The notes under the pieces are model-generated. The model was given only the letters and a program-made list of their open reading frames with translations, ran no database searches and was not told where the DNA came from. Shown one piece after another: positions 16,672 to 25,985 of a stretch of DNA of 64,000 nt (positions are counted from its first letter, which is position 1; every line of letters starts with the position of its first letter). The stretch comes from Draconibacterium orientale. Lineage in GTDB: Bacteria; Bacteroidota; Bacteroidia; Bacteroidales; Prolixibacteraceae. The position numbers and the translations under genes are program-made. The DNA lies in NCBI RefSeq assembly GCF_000626635.1, contig NZ_CP007451.1:4880501-4944500 (forward strand). The letters run 5' to 3'.

Positions 16672-17103
16672 ATGAAAAAACTGGTATTATTAGTCATTCT
16701 GTTCACCTCATTATGCATTATCAGTTGTCATTCTTATAAAAATACGGAAGAAATAGCGTCATACACCTACCAGGAGAAAAAAATTGAAATGAGCGATGCC
16801 CTGCGGGTAAAAATTCCTGTTTGGGTGGAAGAAGGAAAAATCTGCTACGGCCTCGTAATACAGGTAACCAAAGGGGGAAAACCCATTTCGGGAAAACCAG
16901 CAAAAGCCAAAGTGGTTCATATTGATGAGAATTCGGTAAAAATGAAAGCCCTTGAAACGGTAATTCTTTACGAAGGACCAGACCGCAACTTGAAAGGAAT
17001 AAACAAAGGCCAGGTTTGGGACGAAAAAGAAGGCGACCTTTACCACACGTTTGACAAAGCGGTTGAGGTGCTTGAGAAAATGGGCATTTATGGGGAGGAA
17101 TAA
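16672..17103 (+). CDS. predicted lipoprotein, unknown function
   Basis: I choose the ATG at 16672 rather than upstream in-frame starts because it gives a proper signal: MKKLVLLVILF followed by the lipobox CIISC with Cys19. The mature part (about 124 residues) is rich in Lys and Glu and contains VTKGGKPISGKPAKAKVVHI and a C-terminal helix FDKAVEVLEKMGIYGEE. I recognise no family. It is alone between tpiA and the TonB-receptor cluster; the 263 bp after it holds no gene. Confidence 0.75.
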   Translation: MKKLVLLVILFTSLCIISCHSYKNTEEIASYTYQEKKIEMSDALRVKIPVWVEEGKICYGLVIQVTKGGKPISGKPAKAKVVHIDENSVKMKALETVILYEGPDRNLKGINKGQVWDEKEGDLYHTFDKAVEVLEKMGIYGEE

Positions 17104-17366
17104 CTGCTCATCTCCTTTTCAAACATTGTTTATAATCATAACCAACCAATTTCTCAATCATCTTTATACTATTCGTTTTATACACGTAAATTCGTAATCG
17201 GTATAAAGTCAAATCGACAAGCTGAATATTGATTATATTTAAATTTTCACAGAGGAAAGTTAAATTCGTCATCGAAATGCATTCAAAAACTGTACATTCG
17301 TTTAATAATATGATAACAAAGAAAAATTACAGCAGAGGATAAAGAAGTCGTTATTGAATAGTAACT

Positions 17367-20207
17367 ATGAACCAGACTTTAAAGCATATAATTACCCTCA
17401 TAATTACCCTGCTACCTTTATATCTGCTTGCCCAAAATAATTATAATTTCTCCGGAGTAGTTCAAAACATAAAAACCAAGGAACACATTAGTCTGGTTGC
17501 CATCCAGCTAACAGAGCTGAATAGGTGGACAACATCTGATTTAAATGGAGAATTTAATTTTAATAATATTCCCAGTGGGAAATATACGATACAAGCTTCG
17601 TGTTTAGGTTATGAAAGCTATGAAAGTGCTGTTGAAATTAAACAGGATTCAGAAAACTATAAACTATATATGCTGGCAAGTTCGCTTGGTCTGGATGAAA
17701 TAACCGTTGTTGCAAGTGAAAATACCAATTTAAGTTCATCGTCAACTATTGAAAATGCCGCTATTGAACATTCACAACCCACAAGTCTAACGGATATCAT
17801 TCAATTAATACCGGGACAGATCTCGTTAAATCCCGATTTATCAAAAGCCAACCAGGTAACAATCAGGGATATAAACACCTACTCGGGTGAGGACAAAACC
17901 AGGCAGGCGAATGCCAATGATGCTCTGGGAACTGCAATAATTATTGATGGAACACCAATGGACAACGATGCGAATATGCAATCGTTAAATACAACCCGGC
18001 AGGGCCAATCAAGTGAATTTTCAACAGCAGGAGGAGGTGTCGATCTTCGTCAAATATCTACCGATTATATCGAATCGGTTGAGGTTATCCGCGGTATTCC
18101 CTCGGTACAATATGGAGATTTAACAAGCGGCGCCGTGCTGATAAAAACCAAATCAGGCAAAACGCCTTTTAAAGGAAAACTGAAAGCAGATCCTAAGATT
18201 AAGCAGGCAGCAATTTCAAAAGGATTTTTGCTAAAGGGCGAAAATAAAGGTGCCATAAATATCGACTTCGATATTACGCATTCATATGATGATCTGCGTA
18301 GGCCTGCAAGAAGTTATAAAAGACTAAACAGCCAGTTTGGCTACTCAAATACCTTGTTTAAGAAACAGAAGCCTCTCAGTATTAATTTTAAAGGAAACTA
18401 TTTCCAGACAATCGACAATGAAAAGAAAGATCCTGATCAACGTCAACTGGAACGTCAGCGAGAAAAAGAATCAGGGGTAAATTTAAAATTATATGGAAAA
18501 TGGTCGCTTCAGAAATGGTGGATTGGCAACATTACCTATAACTTTTCGGGTAGCTTTACACAACAGGATTTTTACAGCTATGCACTCAATTCAGCTCAGG
18601 CAACTCCTATCCCAACAACCTACACGGCAGGCATATACGAAGTGGACATTTTACCTTCAGAGTATTACTCTGAACTAAGCGTTGATGGGAAACCGTACAA
18701 TTATTTTGCAACAGTAAAACTCGACTCAAGATTTAAGCTTGGAAGTATAAGCAACTCTGTTATGTATGGTTTAGATTGGCGGCAATCAGGTAACAATGGA
18801 AAAGGCAGACAGTACGATTTAAACCAGCCCCCACGAGATGCCATCACAACCCGTCCGCGGGCATTTAAAGATATTCCGGCAAGCAGAAAGCTGGCTCTCT
18901 TTGCTGAAGACAAAATTAATTTACCAATTGGCAACAACTCTTTGGAAACACAAATAGGAATACGTTACAATAACTTTCTTCCACAAGGTATATTCTCTAC
19001 CAATGGATTTACATCGTTTGAACCACGAATTAATTTCGCTTACCATATTTCTCAAAACTTGACTATTAGAGGAGGCTTCGGAAAAACATCAAAAACTCCT
19101 ACAATGTTGCACATGTATCCGGATGCCGCTTACATTGATAAATTGAGTTTTAATTATTCGCCGGAATTAGTTGTTTCAACAACAGAAATAATTGAAGACA
19201 CTAGCAATCCTGATTTAAAACCGATGACAAATAACAAATATGAATTGGGAGCTGATTTCAATATTTATGGTACAAACGTTATCCTCACCGGGTTTCGCGA
19301 AAAAATCAGAAATGGCTTTGGTTGGGAAAACCAATACTTTGTAATGAATTACCGCAAATGGGATCAATTGGGTGAGGGATTTTTACCCGTATTTGAAAAT
19401 GGAGAAATTACATACGAGGAAAATGGAGCGACCAATACCTTGGGCTACGAGCAAAAAAGTGTATTTGAAGAATTTAAAACTCCAAAAAATAACTACAGCG
19501 TCGACAAGAAAGGGATAGAATATGTTGTTAACTTTGGTCGCATAAACCCAGTTAAAACAGAACTCATGGTTGACGGGGCATATTACTACATAAAAAGATC
19601 AAGACATGCAGTTCCTGTGGTGGAAAGAATAACTTCTTCGTACCAGGGAGATTATTTCCCGTATTTATCTGTATTACCGGGCAACTCCGGAACCGTTTCT
19701 CAACGTTTAAATTCGAATTTCCAGACAATCACCCATATTCCTGAACTGAAAATGATCTTTTCACTCAACCTCCAAACGATTTGGATGAATAAGACTGAAA
19801 GTTTCTGGGAAAACAAATCCGGAACGCCTGTTGCCTATACCAGAGACGAAAATAACGACAAATTATACGGCCAGTTTCCTGCGGGAGAAATTATTTATAT
19901 AGATCCGGTAGGTTTTTACGATATGGATATGCAATACCACGAATGGCAGGATAATTACTCGAATGAAGCTCCCTACTCAACAATGGTAGAGAAACGTGAC
20001 GATGATTTTTATGACAAGGAATCGTATCCGATAAACTGGCAACTGAATTTAAAATTAACCAAGGAATTTGAAAAATTTGCGAAGTTGTCGTTTTTTGCAT
20101 ACAATGTGTTTAATCACCGACCATTATATAAAAATGAACGAAGTGGGTCTTATACCCGATTAAATCAAATTGCCTACTTCGGAGCAGACCTAACATTTAG
20201 CTTGTAA
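17367..20207 (+). CDS. TonB-dependent outer-membrane receptor
   Basis: The 946-residue protein has a signal peptide (MNQTLKHIITLIITLLPLYL, cleaved near LLAQ), an N-terminal CarboxypepD_reg-like domain (about 25-110, with YTIQASCLGYESYESAV), a plug domain (about 125-250, with ESVEVIRGIPSVQYGDLTSGAVLI) and a 22-strand-type barrel to the end. It should import a large or scarce ligand using TonB energy. No SusD-like partner follows; instead come a DUF4876 lipoprotein and a second barrel. This argues against a polysaccharide locus of SusCD type. The gap to the next gene is 29 bp, so the group is co-transcribed. Ligand unknown; a metal chelate or cofactor is a guess. Confidence 0.9.
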   Translation: MNQTLKHIITLIITLLPLYLLAQNNYNFSGVVQNIKTKEHISLVAIQLTELNRWTTSDLNGEFNFNNIPSGKYTIQASCLGYESYESAVEIKQDSENYKLYMLASSLGLDEITVVASENTNLSSSSTIENAAIEHSQPTSLTDIIQLIPGQISLNPDLSKANQVTIRDINTYSGEDKTRQANANDALGTAIIIDGTPMDNDANMQSLNTTRQGQSSEFSTAGGGVDLRQISTDYIESVEVIRGIPSVQYGDLTSGAVLIKTKSGKTPFKGKLKADPKIKQAAISKGFLLKGENKGAINIDFDITHSYDDLRRPARSYKRLNSQFGYSNTLFKKQKPLSINFKGNYFQTIDNEKKDPDQRQLERQREKESGVNLKLYGKWSLQKWWIGNITYNFSGSFTQQDFYSYALNSAQATPIPTTYTAGIYEVDILPSEYYSELSVDGKPYNYFATVKLDSRFKLGSISNSVMYGLDWRQSGNNGKGRQYDLNQPPRDAITTRPRAFKDIPASRKLALFAEDKINLPIGNNSLETQIGIRYNNFLPQGIFSTNGFTSFEPRINFAYHISQNLTIRGGFGKTSKTPTMLHMYPDAAYIDKLSFNYSPELVVSTTEIIEDTSNPDLKPMTNNKYELGADFNIYGTNVILTGFREKIRNGFGWENQYFVMNYRKWDQLGEGFLPVFENGEITYEENGATNTLGYEQKSVFEEFKTPKNNYSVDKKGIEYVVNFGRINPVKTELMVDGAYYYIKRSRHAVPVVERITSSYQGDYFPYLSVLPGNSGTVSQRLNSNFQTITHIPELKMIFSLNLQTIWMNKTESFWENKSGTPVAYTRDENNDKLYGQFPAGEIIYIDPVGFYDMDMQYHEWQDNYSNEAPYSTMVEKRDDDFYDKESYPINWQLNLKLTKEFEKFAKLSFFAYNVFNHRPLYKNERSGSYTRLNQIAYFGADLTFSL

Positions 20208-20236
20208 ATATAAAGAACCGATTTATAAATCATATT

Positions 20237-21457
20237 ATGAGAAAATTTGCACTTATATCCTTATGCTTACTAATGAGTTTATTAGTAATAAACTGCAAAG
20301 ATGATGTTACACCCAGCTATATCATAACCGTAAAAGTAAATTACCCTGATGGTTTTACTGTTGCCAACTTCCCGTCAGATGTTGTTGTAACGGCAACCAA
20401 CACCAATAATACAAGAACCACGACGGTTACAGCCGCGTCCGACGGTTATGCCATTTTTGAATTGGTTGAAGGTAACTACAATTTTACGGCAAGTTTTGCT
20501 GTTAACGGCAACGATGGGGAGGAATATATTTTTAACGGCATAATATCCAACTATTCTTTAATTTCCGAGTCTACCGCTACAATGAACCTGGTTTTAGCAG
20601 ATAATACAGGTGGTTTTATTTTCAAAGAAATCTATTATGCAGGGTCATTAACTGTTGAAGACAAAGGATATTATTCCGATCAGTTTTTTGAAATTTACAA
20701 CAATTCAGGAGATACCTTATACGCCGATGGTTTATGTATTGCCGTTCATGAAACTACCACAACCTCATCACCAACCTCATGGGTTGACGATAATGGCGAA
20801 TTACTTGATAGAATCCCCCTAACGTTTCACACATGGATTGTTCCGGGAAATGGAATGGAACATCCTGTTCTTCCGGGAGAAAGTTTTATTATTGCTCAGG
20901 ATGGAATTGACCATCAAACTGATGAAATCGGCAATCCCAATTCTCCAGTCAACCTGGGAAACGCCGACTGGGAAACTTATGTTGAATCGTCGGGTAAAGA
21001 CCTGGATGCTTCTGCAGTATCGAATTTGACATTGGTGTATGCAACAAGTACAACGATGTATGATTGGACTGCTTCCAGTTTAGGTCCGGCCATAGTAATT
21101 TTCAGACTGCCTTCCAATAACTGGGAAAATTACGTTTCGGATGCAAACAATTTTATGGCAAAACCAGGAAGTACAAGAACCACTGAGTACCTCATGATTG
21201 ACAAATCATTTGTTGTTGATGCAGTGGAATGTGCCCGATTTGATGCTGAAGAGATCTACAAACGTCTCCCTGCCGAATTAGATGCCGGATATACCTATAT
21301 TGAAGCGAGTAACAAATCTTCGTTATCCGTTCGCCGTAAAGCCAAAATGATTATCGGTGACCGCGTAATTTATAAAGACACCAATAATTCTTCGGAAGAT
21401 TTTCTGCATGATTTAACACCAACTCCGGGAGTAAATCCAACAAGTGCAGACGAATAA
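20237..21457 (+). CDS. DUF4876 family surface lipoprotein
   Basis: The 406-residue protein has a lipoprotein signal ending in LVINC (Cys20). After it comes an Ig-like carboxypeptidase-regulatory domain (about 25-110, ITVKVNYPDGFTVANFP then GNYNFTASF), then a region opening with GFIFKEIYYAGS that resembles a lamin-tail or DUF4876 fold (FFEIYNNSGDTLYADGLCIAV) up to about 390. DUF4876 proteins are typically encoded next to TonB receptors in Bacteroidota; function is not described to my knowledge. By analogy with SusD it could be a surface ligand-capture partner of the receptor, but it is unrelated in sequence. Confidence 0.82.
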   Translation: MRKFALISLCLLMSLLVINCKDDVTPSYIITVKVNYPDGFTVANFPSDVVVTATNTNNTRTTTVTAASDGYAIFELVEGNYNFTASFAVNGNDGEEYIFNGIISNYSLISESTATMNLVLADNTGGFIFKEIYYAGSLTVEDKGYYSDQFFEIYNNSGDTLYADGLCIAVHETTTTSSPTSWVDDNGELLDRIPLTFHTWIVPGNGMEHPVLPGESFIIAQDGIDHQTDEIGNPNSPVNLGNADWETYVESSGKDLDASAVSNLTLVYATSTTMYDWTASSLGPAIVIFRLPSNNWENYVSDANNFMAKPGSTRTTEYLMIDKSFVVDAVECARFDAEEIYKRLPAELDAGYTYIEASNKSSLSVRRKAKMIIGDRVIYKDTNNSSEDFLHDLTPTPGVNPTSADE

Positions 21458-21520
21458 AAAAGGCATAACAGTAATCAACTGCCACAACCTACAGCTCGAA
21501 CTTTTAATGTTTCGATTAAG

Positions 21521-23095
21521 ATGACTAAACTTCAGATTGCACTTATTCTGTCTTTATCCTTTTTAACAGCAGAAAGAGGATTAGCGAATAGTGTGCAAAA
21601 GGATAGTACTTATTCGTTCCATTTATTAAAACTTTTCACACTAAAAAACCAATGGCTTGGTAGCGGAAATATAGCTGGCTTAACATTTAATGCAAACCAA
21701 AACATCGGGGAAGTTTTCGGGGAGTATAAATTGGCAGATGGAGATAGCAAAAGAGTACGGGAGGCTTCTCATATAGATAACTACTCGCTTTCTACTGAGA
21801 GTTACCTGGTAATAAACGATACCTATTTCTTTGGGAAATTAGCCTACCAAAATAGTGACGAAACGGGGAATTTATATACCGGGCTTTTTAATCCATACAG
21901 AGGGAATCCTTATATAATTGGAGATTCTATTCCCGGAGCCAATATTCATAAAGAAAGTTTTAACCTTTCTGGGGGTGTTGCAAAAAAACTAACGGATAAT
22001 TTGTCGTTTGGTCTTTTAGCAGATTACCATATCGGAAAAAGTGCAAAACAAAAAGATCCACGACCACGAACTGTGATTACCGACTTTTCTCTTCATCCAT
22101 CAATTATCATTCATTTTCCAACTAATAATCTGGGTTTTGACCTGGCCTATCGAAACAAAAAAGAAGATATTGATTACCTACAGGTGGTAACAAACGATCC
22201 CGACCCAACCTATTTTATGTTTAAAGGAATGGGATTTTACTCTTCGGAAACAGGAGAAACAAAATCACGATTCTTTAATCAAAATAGTATATCAGCCGGA
22301 GTACAGCTTGACACAAAACTTAGTGAATTTAGCTCATTAACAGAAATCAGAGCAACTTACAGCAAAGAAATTACAGAAGACGGAACAACCACAATAAAAA
22401 AAGCGGATGCCGGCGATTGGAAAACGTTTACAATTGAGCTCAATCAGCAGTTTACCAAATACACTCAATCGGCCATACAGAAAATTACCTTTGGCTCCTC
22501 GTATTTCAATGGAGACGGAATAGAATACATACAGGATGCCATTTTAAATGACGACAATCAAACAGAATACATTACCTTATCTAAAAATCTAAAACTGAAC
22601 CGGAAAGAGTTTGATGCCACTTTAGAATATAAGTTTTTAAAGCTTTACAACCACGAACAAATTAACTGGGAAAGCCGTGTTTACGCCCATTACAAGTTAA
22701 AAACGGAAAAGTATTATTACATTCCTGAAATTTTTAATGCCGATTATGCGAACATTGAGCTTGGCGTAAATTTTGAAAAAGACTTTTACTTTGGAAAAAT
22801 GTGTTTTGCTCCCGGGCTTCAACTAAATTATCGTCACAATCTTGATCAGGAATTAAACCTTTCAAACGACGAAACAATTACCCGCCGGCAAAACAAACAG
22901 CTTTACATACATGATTTTGAATACGACACAGCCGATTTTATAAATATTTCTCCTCGAATAAATTGTACATACAAGTTGCCAAAATCGGAAAATATTGACG
23001 AACTATTTTTAAAAATAAGATACGAATTCCGGGAAGTTATCAATTCAAATGAAAACATTGGAATCTTAACTGCAAAACTTGGCTTTATGTTTTAA
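21521..23095 (+). CDS. outer-membrane beta-barrel protein (DUF6850-like)
   Basis: The 524-residue protein has a signal peptide (ALILSLSFLTAERGLA) and is made of alternating hydrophobic/polar strands ending in a terminal phenylalanine (ILTAKLGFMF), the outer-membrane barrel signature. It has no plug domain, so it is not a TonB receptor itself. The family resembles barrels annotated DUF6850 that accompany DUF4876 lipoproteins; this is from memory. It starts 63 bp after the DUF4876 gene. It could be a second channel or an export pore linked to the ABC transporter that follows. Confidence 0.75.
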   Translation: MTKLQIALILSLSFLTAERGLANSVQKDSTYSFHLLKLFTLKNQWLGSGNIAGLTFNANQNIGEVFGEYKLADGDSKRVREASHIDNYSLSTESYLVINDTYFFGKLAYQNSDETGNLYTGLFNPYRGNPYIIGDSIPGANIHKESFNLSGGVAKKLTDNLSFGLLADYHIGKSAKQKDPRPRTVITDFSLHPSIIIHFPTNNLGFDLAYRNKKEDIDYLQVVTNDPDPTYFMFKGMGFYSSETGETKSRFFNQNSISAGVQLDTKLSEFSSLTEIRATYSKEITEDGTTTIKKADAGDWKTFTIELNQQFTKYTQSAIQKITFGSSYFNGDGIEYIQDAILNDDNQTEYITLSKNLKLNRKEFDATLEYKFLKLYNHEQINWESRVYAHYKLKTEKYYYIPEIFNADYANIELGVNFEKDFYFGKMCFAPGLQLNYRHNLDQELNLSNDETITRRQNKQLYIHDFEYDTADFINISPRINCTYKLPKSENIDELFLKIRYEFREVINSNENIGILTAKLGFMF

Positions 23096-23114
23096 CAGAA
23101 GTAAACGTACTCAG

Positions 23115-23999
23115 ATGAATGTAATTGAATGTAAAAACCTAACCCATTACTACGGCAAAAAGCTGGTTTACGAAAAACTGAGTTTTAACGTAAAGGAAGG
23201 AAGTATTCTGGGGCTTTTAGGCAAAAACGGAACGGGCAAAACCACTACCATTAATATTTTAAATGGCTTTCTGCACCCCCAAAACGGAGAATGCCTGATT
23301 TACGGAGAAAACACGCAAAACCTATCGCCGCAAAACAAGGCGCGCATTGGTTTTCTTATCGAAGGGCACGTTCAGTATGCGTTTATGAACATACATCAAA
23401 TCGAGAAATTTTATTCGAAATTCTACCCGAAATGGGATAACGCCCCCTACTGGCAACTCATGTCGAAACTTCAGGTTTCGCCAAAGCAAAAAATCGCCAC
23501 AATGTCGTGCGGACAGCGTTCGCAAGTGGCACTCGGACTTATTTTGGCGCAGGATCCCGACCTACTTATTCTCGACGATTTTTCAATGGGGCTCGATCCC
23601 GGTTATCGTCGCCTTTTTATCGATTACCTGCGCGAATATGCCAAAGAAAAGAACAAAACCATTTTTACCACTTCGCACATTATTCAGGATATGGAACGAC
23701 TGATCGACGATTTGCTGATAATGGATTTTAACCGTGTGTTGGCGCAACGCGATGTAAAATCGTTTATGCAGGAGTTTAAACAGTTTTACCTGGAGCTTGA
23801 TGATCCGTCAGTCGATATTTCAAATGAGGATTTTGTAATAAATAGCGAGAAAGTGAGCAACAAGTTGGAATTATATACTTACGAGTCGGAAGATACGATT
23901 CTGAACTTCCTGAAAAATAACGGAATTGCACATAAAAACTTTAGGCAGGTAAAAATGGGTTTGGAAGATGCATTTATTGGCCTAACCGGAAAATATTAG
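23115..23999 (+). CDS. ABC transporter ATP-binding protein
   Basis: I start at the ATG at 23115; an upstream in-frame start would overlap the barrel gene. The 294-residue ATPase has Walker A GKNGTGKT at 36-43, an unusual signature loop MSCGQRSQVALG in place of LSGGQ, and Walker B DLLILDDFSMGLDP. A C-terminal extension of about 90 residues follows the nucleotide-binding domain, as in ABC-2 exporters. It is 19 bp from the barrel stop and 4 bp before the permease gene, so it belongs to the operon. It probably powers export or membrane extraction rather than import, as no binding protein is present. Confidence 0.9.
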   Translation: MNVIECKNLTHYYGKKLVYEKLSFNVKEGSILGLLGKNGTGKTTTINILNGFLHPQNGECLIYGENTQNLSPQNKARIGFLIEGHVQYAFMNIHQIEKFYSKFYPKWDNAPYWQLMSKLQVSPKQKIATMSCGQRSQVALGLILAQDPDLLILDDFSMGLDPGYRRLFIDYLREYAKEKNKTIFTTSHIIQDMERLIDDLLIMDFNRVLAQRDVKSFMQEFKQFYLELDDPSVDISNEDFVINSEKVSNKLELYTYESEDTILNFLKNNGIAHKNFRQVKMGLEDAFIGLTGKY

Positions 24000-24003
24000 C
24001 AAA

Positions 24004-24678
24004 ATGTGGAAATCGATACTATATAAAGAATGGCTAAAAATCAGATGGTTTGCATTTATTTATGCGGCTCTTGGTATTTTGGTTGTTGGAAACATATTTC
24101 TTAAAGTTCAGCATGATTTTGAATTCAGCCAGGCAGAAAACTATTGGTATAGCATCCTTTTTCAGGGAAATCAGTTTTACGAATACAGCTTATTCAAATT
24201 TGTGCCCCTTTTGGGAGCCCTGGTAATTGCACTTGCCCAGTATTTCCCCGAAACCGTAAACAAACGAATTAAGCTCACGTTTCATTTGCCGCTTAACGAA
24301 AACAAAGCATTGCTGGCGATGATGTTGTTCGGTGCCTTTTGCCTGTTGGCAATTGCTGCGGTTCTGGTTGTACTTTTTACCGGCCTGAGCGGGATGTATT
24401 TTCCTTCCGAAATTATTCAATCAGCCTTAATCTCAGTAGCTCCCTGGTTTTTATGCGGTTTTACCGTTTATTTCCTAACTGCATTAATAGTATTGGAGCC
24501 GGTGTGGAAATATCGTTTTTTATACCTTTTGGTAGCCGCCACTCTTGTGCCCATCTACCTTCAAACAGCCGCTGCAAGAGCCTACTCTCCTGCCCTTCCG
24601 CTGTTAATTGTGTTTACAGTTCTGTTATCTGTTGCCTTGTTATTTTCGGGATACCGGTTTAGAAAAGGAGAAATGTAA
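24004..24678 (+). CDS. ABC transporter permease, ABC-2-like
   Basis: The 224-residue protein has six hydrophobic spans (about 15-35, 60-80, 101-125, 138-160, 166-186, 198-217) and starts with the amphipathic motif MWKSILYKEWLKIRW, which is typical of ABC-2 type permeases. A cytoplasmic loop carries ETVNKRIKLTFHLPLNENK. It directly follows its ATPase. The next gene starts 1 bp after its stop. Together they form a compact exporter-like unit with unknown substrate. Confidence 0.85.
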   Translation: MWKSILYKEWLKIRWFAFIYAALGILVVGNIFLKVQHDFEFSQAENYWYSILFQGNQFYEYSLFKFVPLLGALVIALAQYFPETVNKRIKLTFHLPLNENKALLAMMLFGAFCLLAIAAVLVVLFTGLSGMYFPSEIIQSALISVAPWFLCGFTVYFLTALIVLEPVWKYRFLYLLVAATLVPIYLQTAAARAYSPALPLLIVFTVLLSVALLFSGYRFRKGEM

Positions 24679-24679
24679 T

Positions 24680-25843
24680 ATGGTAAAAATCAGCAGATAT
24701 ATTTTAGTTTTTACAGCCATTATTGGTTTGTCGGTTGTACTGCCTCAATTTTACAGGATGGCTTTTGAAAAACCAACCAAAACTCCTTTAATACAATACA
24801 GCTGTATCGACCATGACTTTATGATCTTCCGACCGGATGCTGACGATAAATGGACAAACCGTGAAGGAACAAAACTAACGCGTGAGGCCTACGAAAAGAA
24901 GTTACCGCTGATGTACACACGTCAATTGGTAATGGATGGAACAATGCCCGATTCTATAAACGGACAAAAAATAAACATCCAGCACACCGGAATTTTTCGC
25001 TCAATCTTCCGGATAACACCCGATGAAATTCATGCCCCAAAACCCAAACTATATCCTTTGTTTGAATCGAAATCGGGCCGCGCAAACCTGGAAATGCCCG
25101 GCGACTTTTTCCGCATCACCTGGCGCATGGAATTCATCGATGCCAAAAGCAACAAAATTCTTGAAGAGAAAAGCCGGATGTTCTCGGCCGTTCTTTATAA
25201 CCGGGGTTTTAAATTCCCCGCAAAATCGATAAACGGTATTCCAACCACCCGAAAATCGTGCGACGAAGGTTATCTGGTTATCGATTCAGCCAACCAGCTA
25301 TTTCATGTAAAAATGGCCAAAGGCGTACCTTTTGTCCGAAAAGTTGATCTTCCCGGGGAAATGAAGTTCAAAACCATTCAGTGTGTTGATTTTAGCGACC
25401 AACTTTATTACGCCTATTTATTTACCGAAAATAATGAGTTGTACGTGCTGACACCATACGATTATATGCTGGAAAAATTTGAGGTAGATGATATTAATCC
25501 GGATGAATACGAGATCAGAATCTACGGCGATTATTTTAATTTCAACGTTATAACAATTGGCAGCGGGTTTATCAGAACGCAGGTTTTAAACCGCGACCAT
25601 AACAAGGTTGATGAATATACTGAAACCCGCCCGACTTACCAATCAAGCTCCGAGGGAAAACTTGCACAGTTTCTGTTTCCGGCCGAGTTAAAAATCACGG
25701 ATGATAAATCCAGCTTTGTAAATTTCTTCCTGACAGTGAGTCAATCGTATTGGTGGCTAATTTTTAGTCTTGTTCTAATTGCCGGGCAATACTTCATTAT
25801 CCGCCTACAAAAGAAAAAATCAGAGCCGAAATTATTGACCTGA
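24680..25843 (+). CDS. DUF4857 family membrane protein, C-terminus out of frame
   Basis: I choose ATG 24680 because the longer frame overlaps the permease. The 387-residue product has one N-terminal span (ILVFTAIIGLSVVLP), a large extracytoplasmic domain (about 35-340) and one span near the end (YWWLIFSLVLIAGQYFII). It resembles DUF4857, found beside ABC-2 genes in Bacteroidota. The frame stops at 25841 right after an A6 run. In the -1 frame the sequence continues as RAEIIDLIIIAFTGIFGFIA and on to a stop at 25912, which is a good second hydrophobic span. The native protein probably extends to 25914, so either a frameshift mutation, slippage or a sequence error is present. Confidence 0.75.
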   Translation: MVKISRYILVFTAIIGLSVVLPQFYRMAFEKPTKTPLIQYSCIDHDFMIFRPDADDKWTNREGTKLTREAYEKKLPLMYTRQLVMDGTMPDSINGQKINIQHTGIFRSIFRITPDEIHAPKPKLYPLFESKSGRANLEMPGDFFRITWRMEFIDAKSNKILEEKSRMFSAVLYNRGFKFPAKSINGIPTTRKSCDEGYLVIDSANQLFHVKMAKGVPFVRKVDLPGEMKFKTIQCVDFSDQLYYAYLFTENNELYVLTPYDYMLEKFEVDDINPDEYEIRIYGDYFNFNVITIGSGFIRTQVLNRDHNKVDEYTETRPTYQSSSEGKLAQFLFPAELKITDDKSSFVNFFLTVSQSYWWLIFSLVLIAGQYFIIRLQKKKSEPKLLT

Positions 25844-25914
25844 TAATTATTGCCTTTACAGGAATATTCGGTTTTATCGCCGTAAATATCTTTCCCAATA
25901 AATTTATCGATTAA
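25814..25914 (+). pseudogene. out-of-frame C-terminal membrane segment of the DUF4857 gene
   Basis: From the A6 run at 25814-25819 the -1 frame reads IRAEIIDLIIIAFTGIFG, FIAVNIFPNKFID and then TAA at 25912-25914. The segment is strongly hydrophobic and ends in a normal stop, while the annotated frame ends in the polar tail KKKSEPKLLT. This is the pattern of a one-base shift in a homopolymer. Confidence 0.55.
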
Positions 25915-25960
25915 AGAAGAAGCAATCTTCCCGAAACAAGCGTCGGTGGCCGTTTTTTTA

Positions 25961-25968
25961 TACCTTCG
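25961..25968 (+). promoter_or_regulatory. possible -7 box for prmA
   Basis: TACCTTCG is one base off the TAnnTTTG consensus and lies 17 bp before the prmA start, which would give a very short leader. No convincing -33 box is seen. Confidence 0.3.
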
Positions 25969-25985
25969 CCACAAATATCAAACAA

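Noticed and set aside
17104-17366. Fur-like or other operator upstream of the TonB-receptor cluster
   Set aside because: The region is AT-rich with words such as TATTGATTATATTTAAA, but there is no convincing inverted operator; naming one would be a guess.
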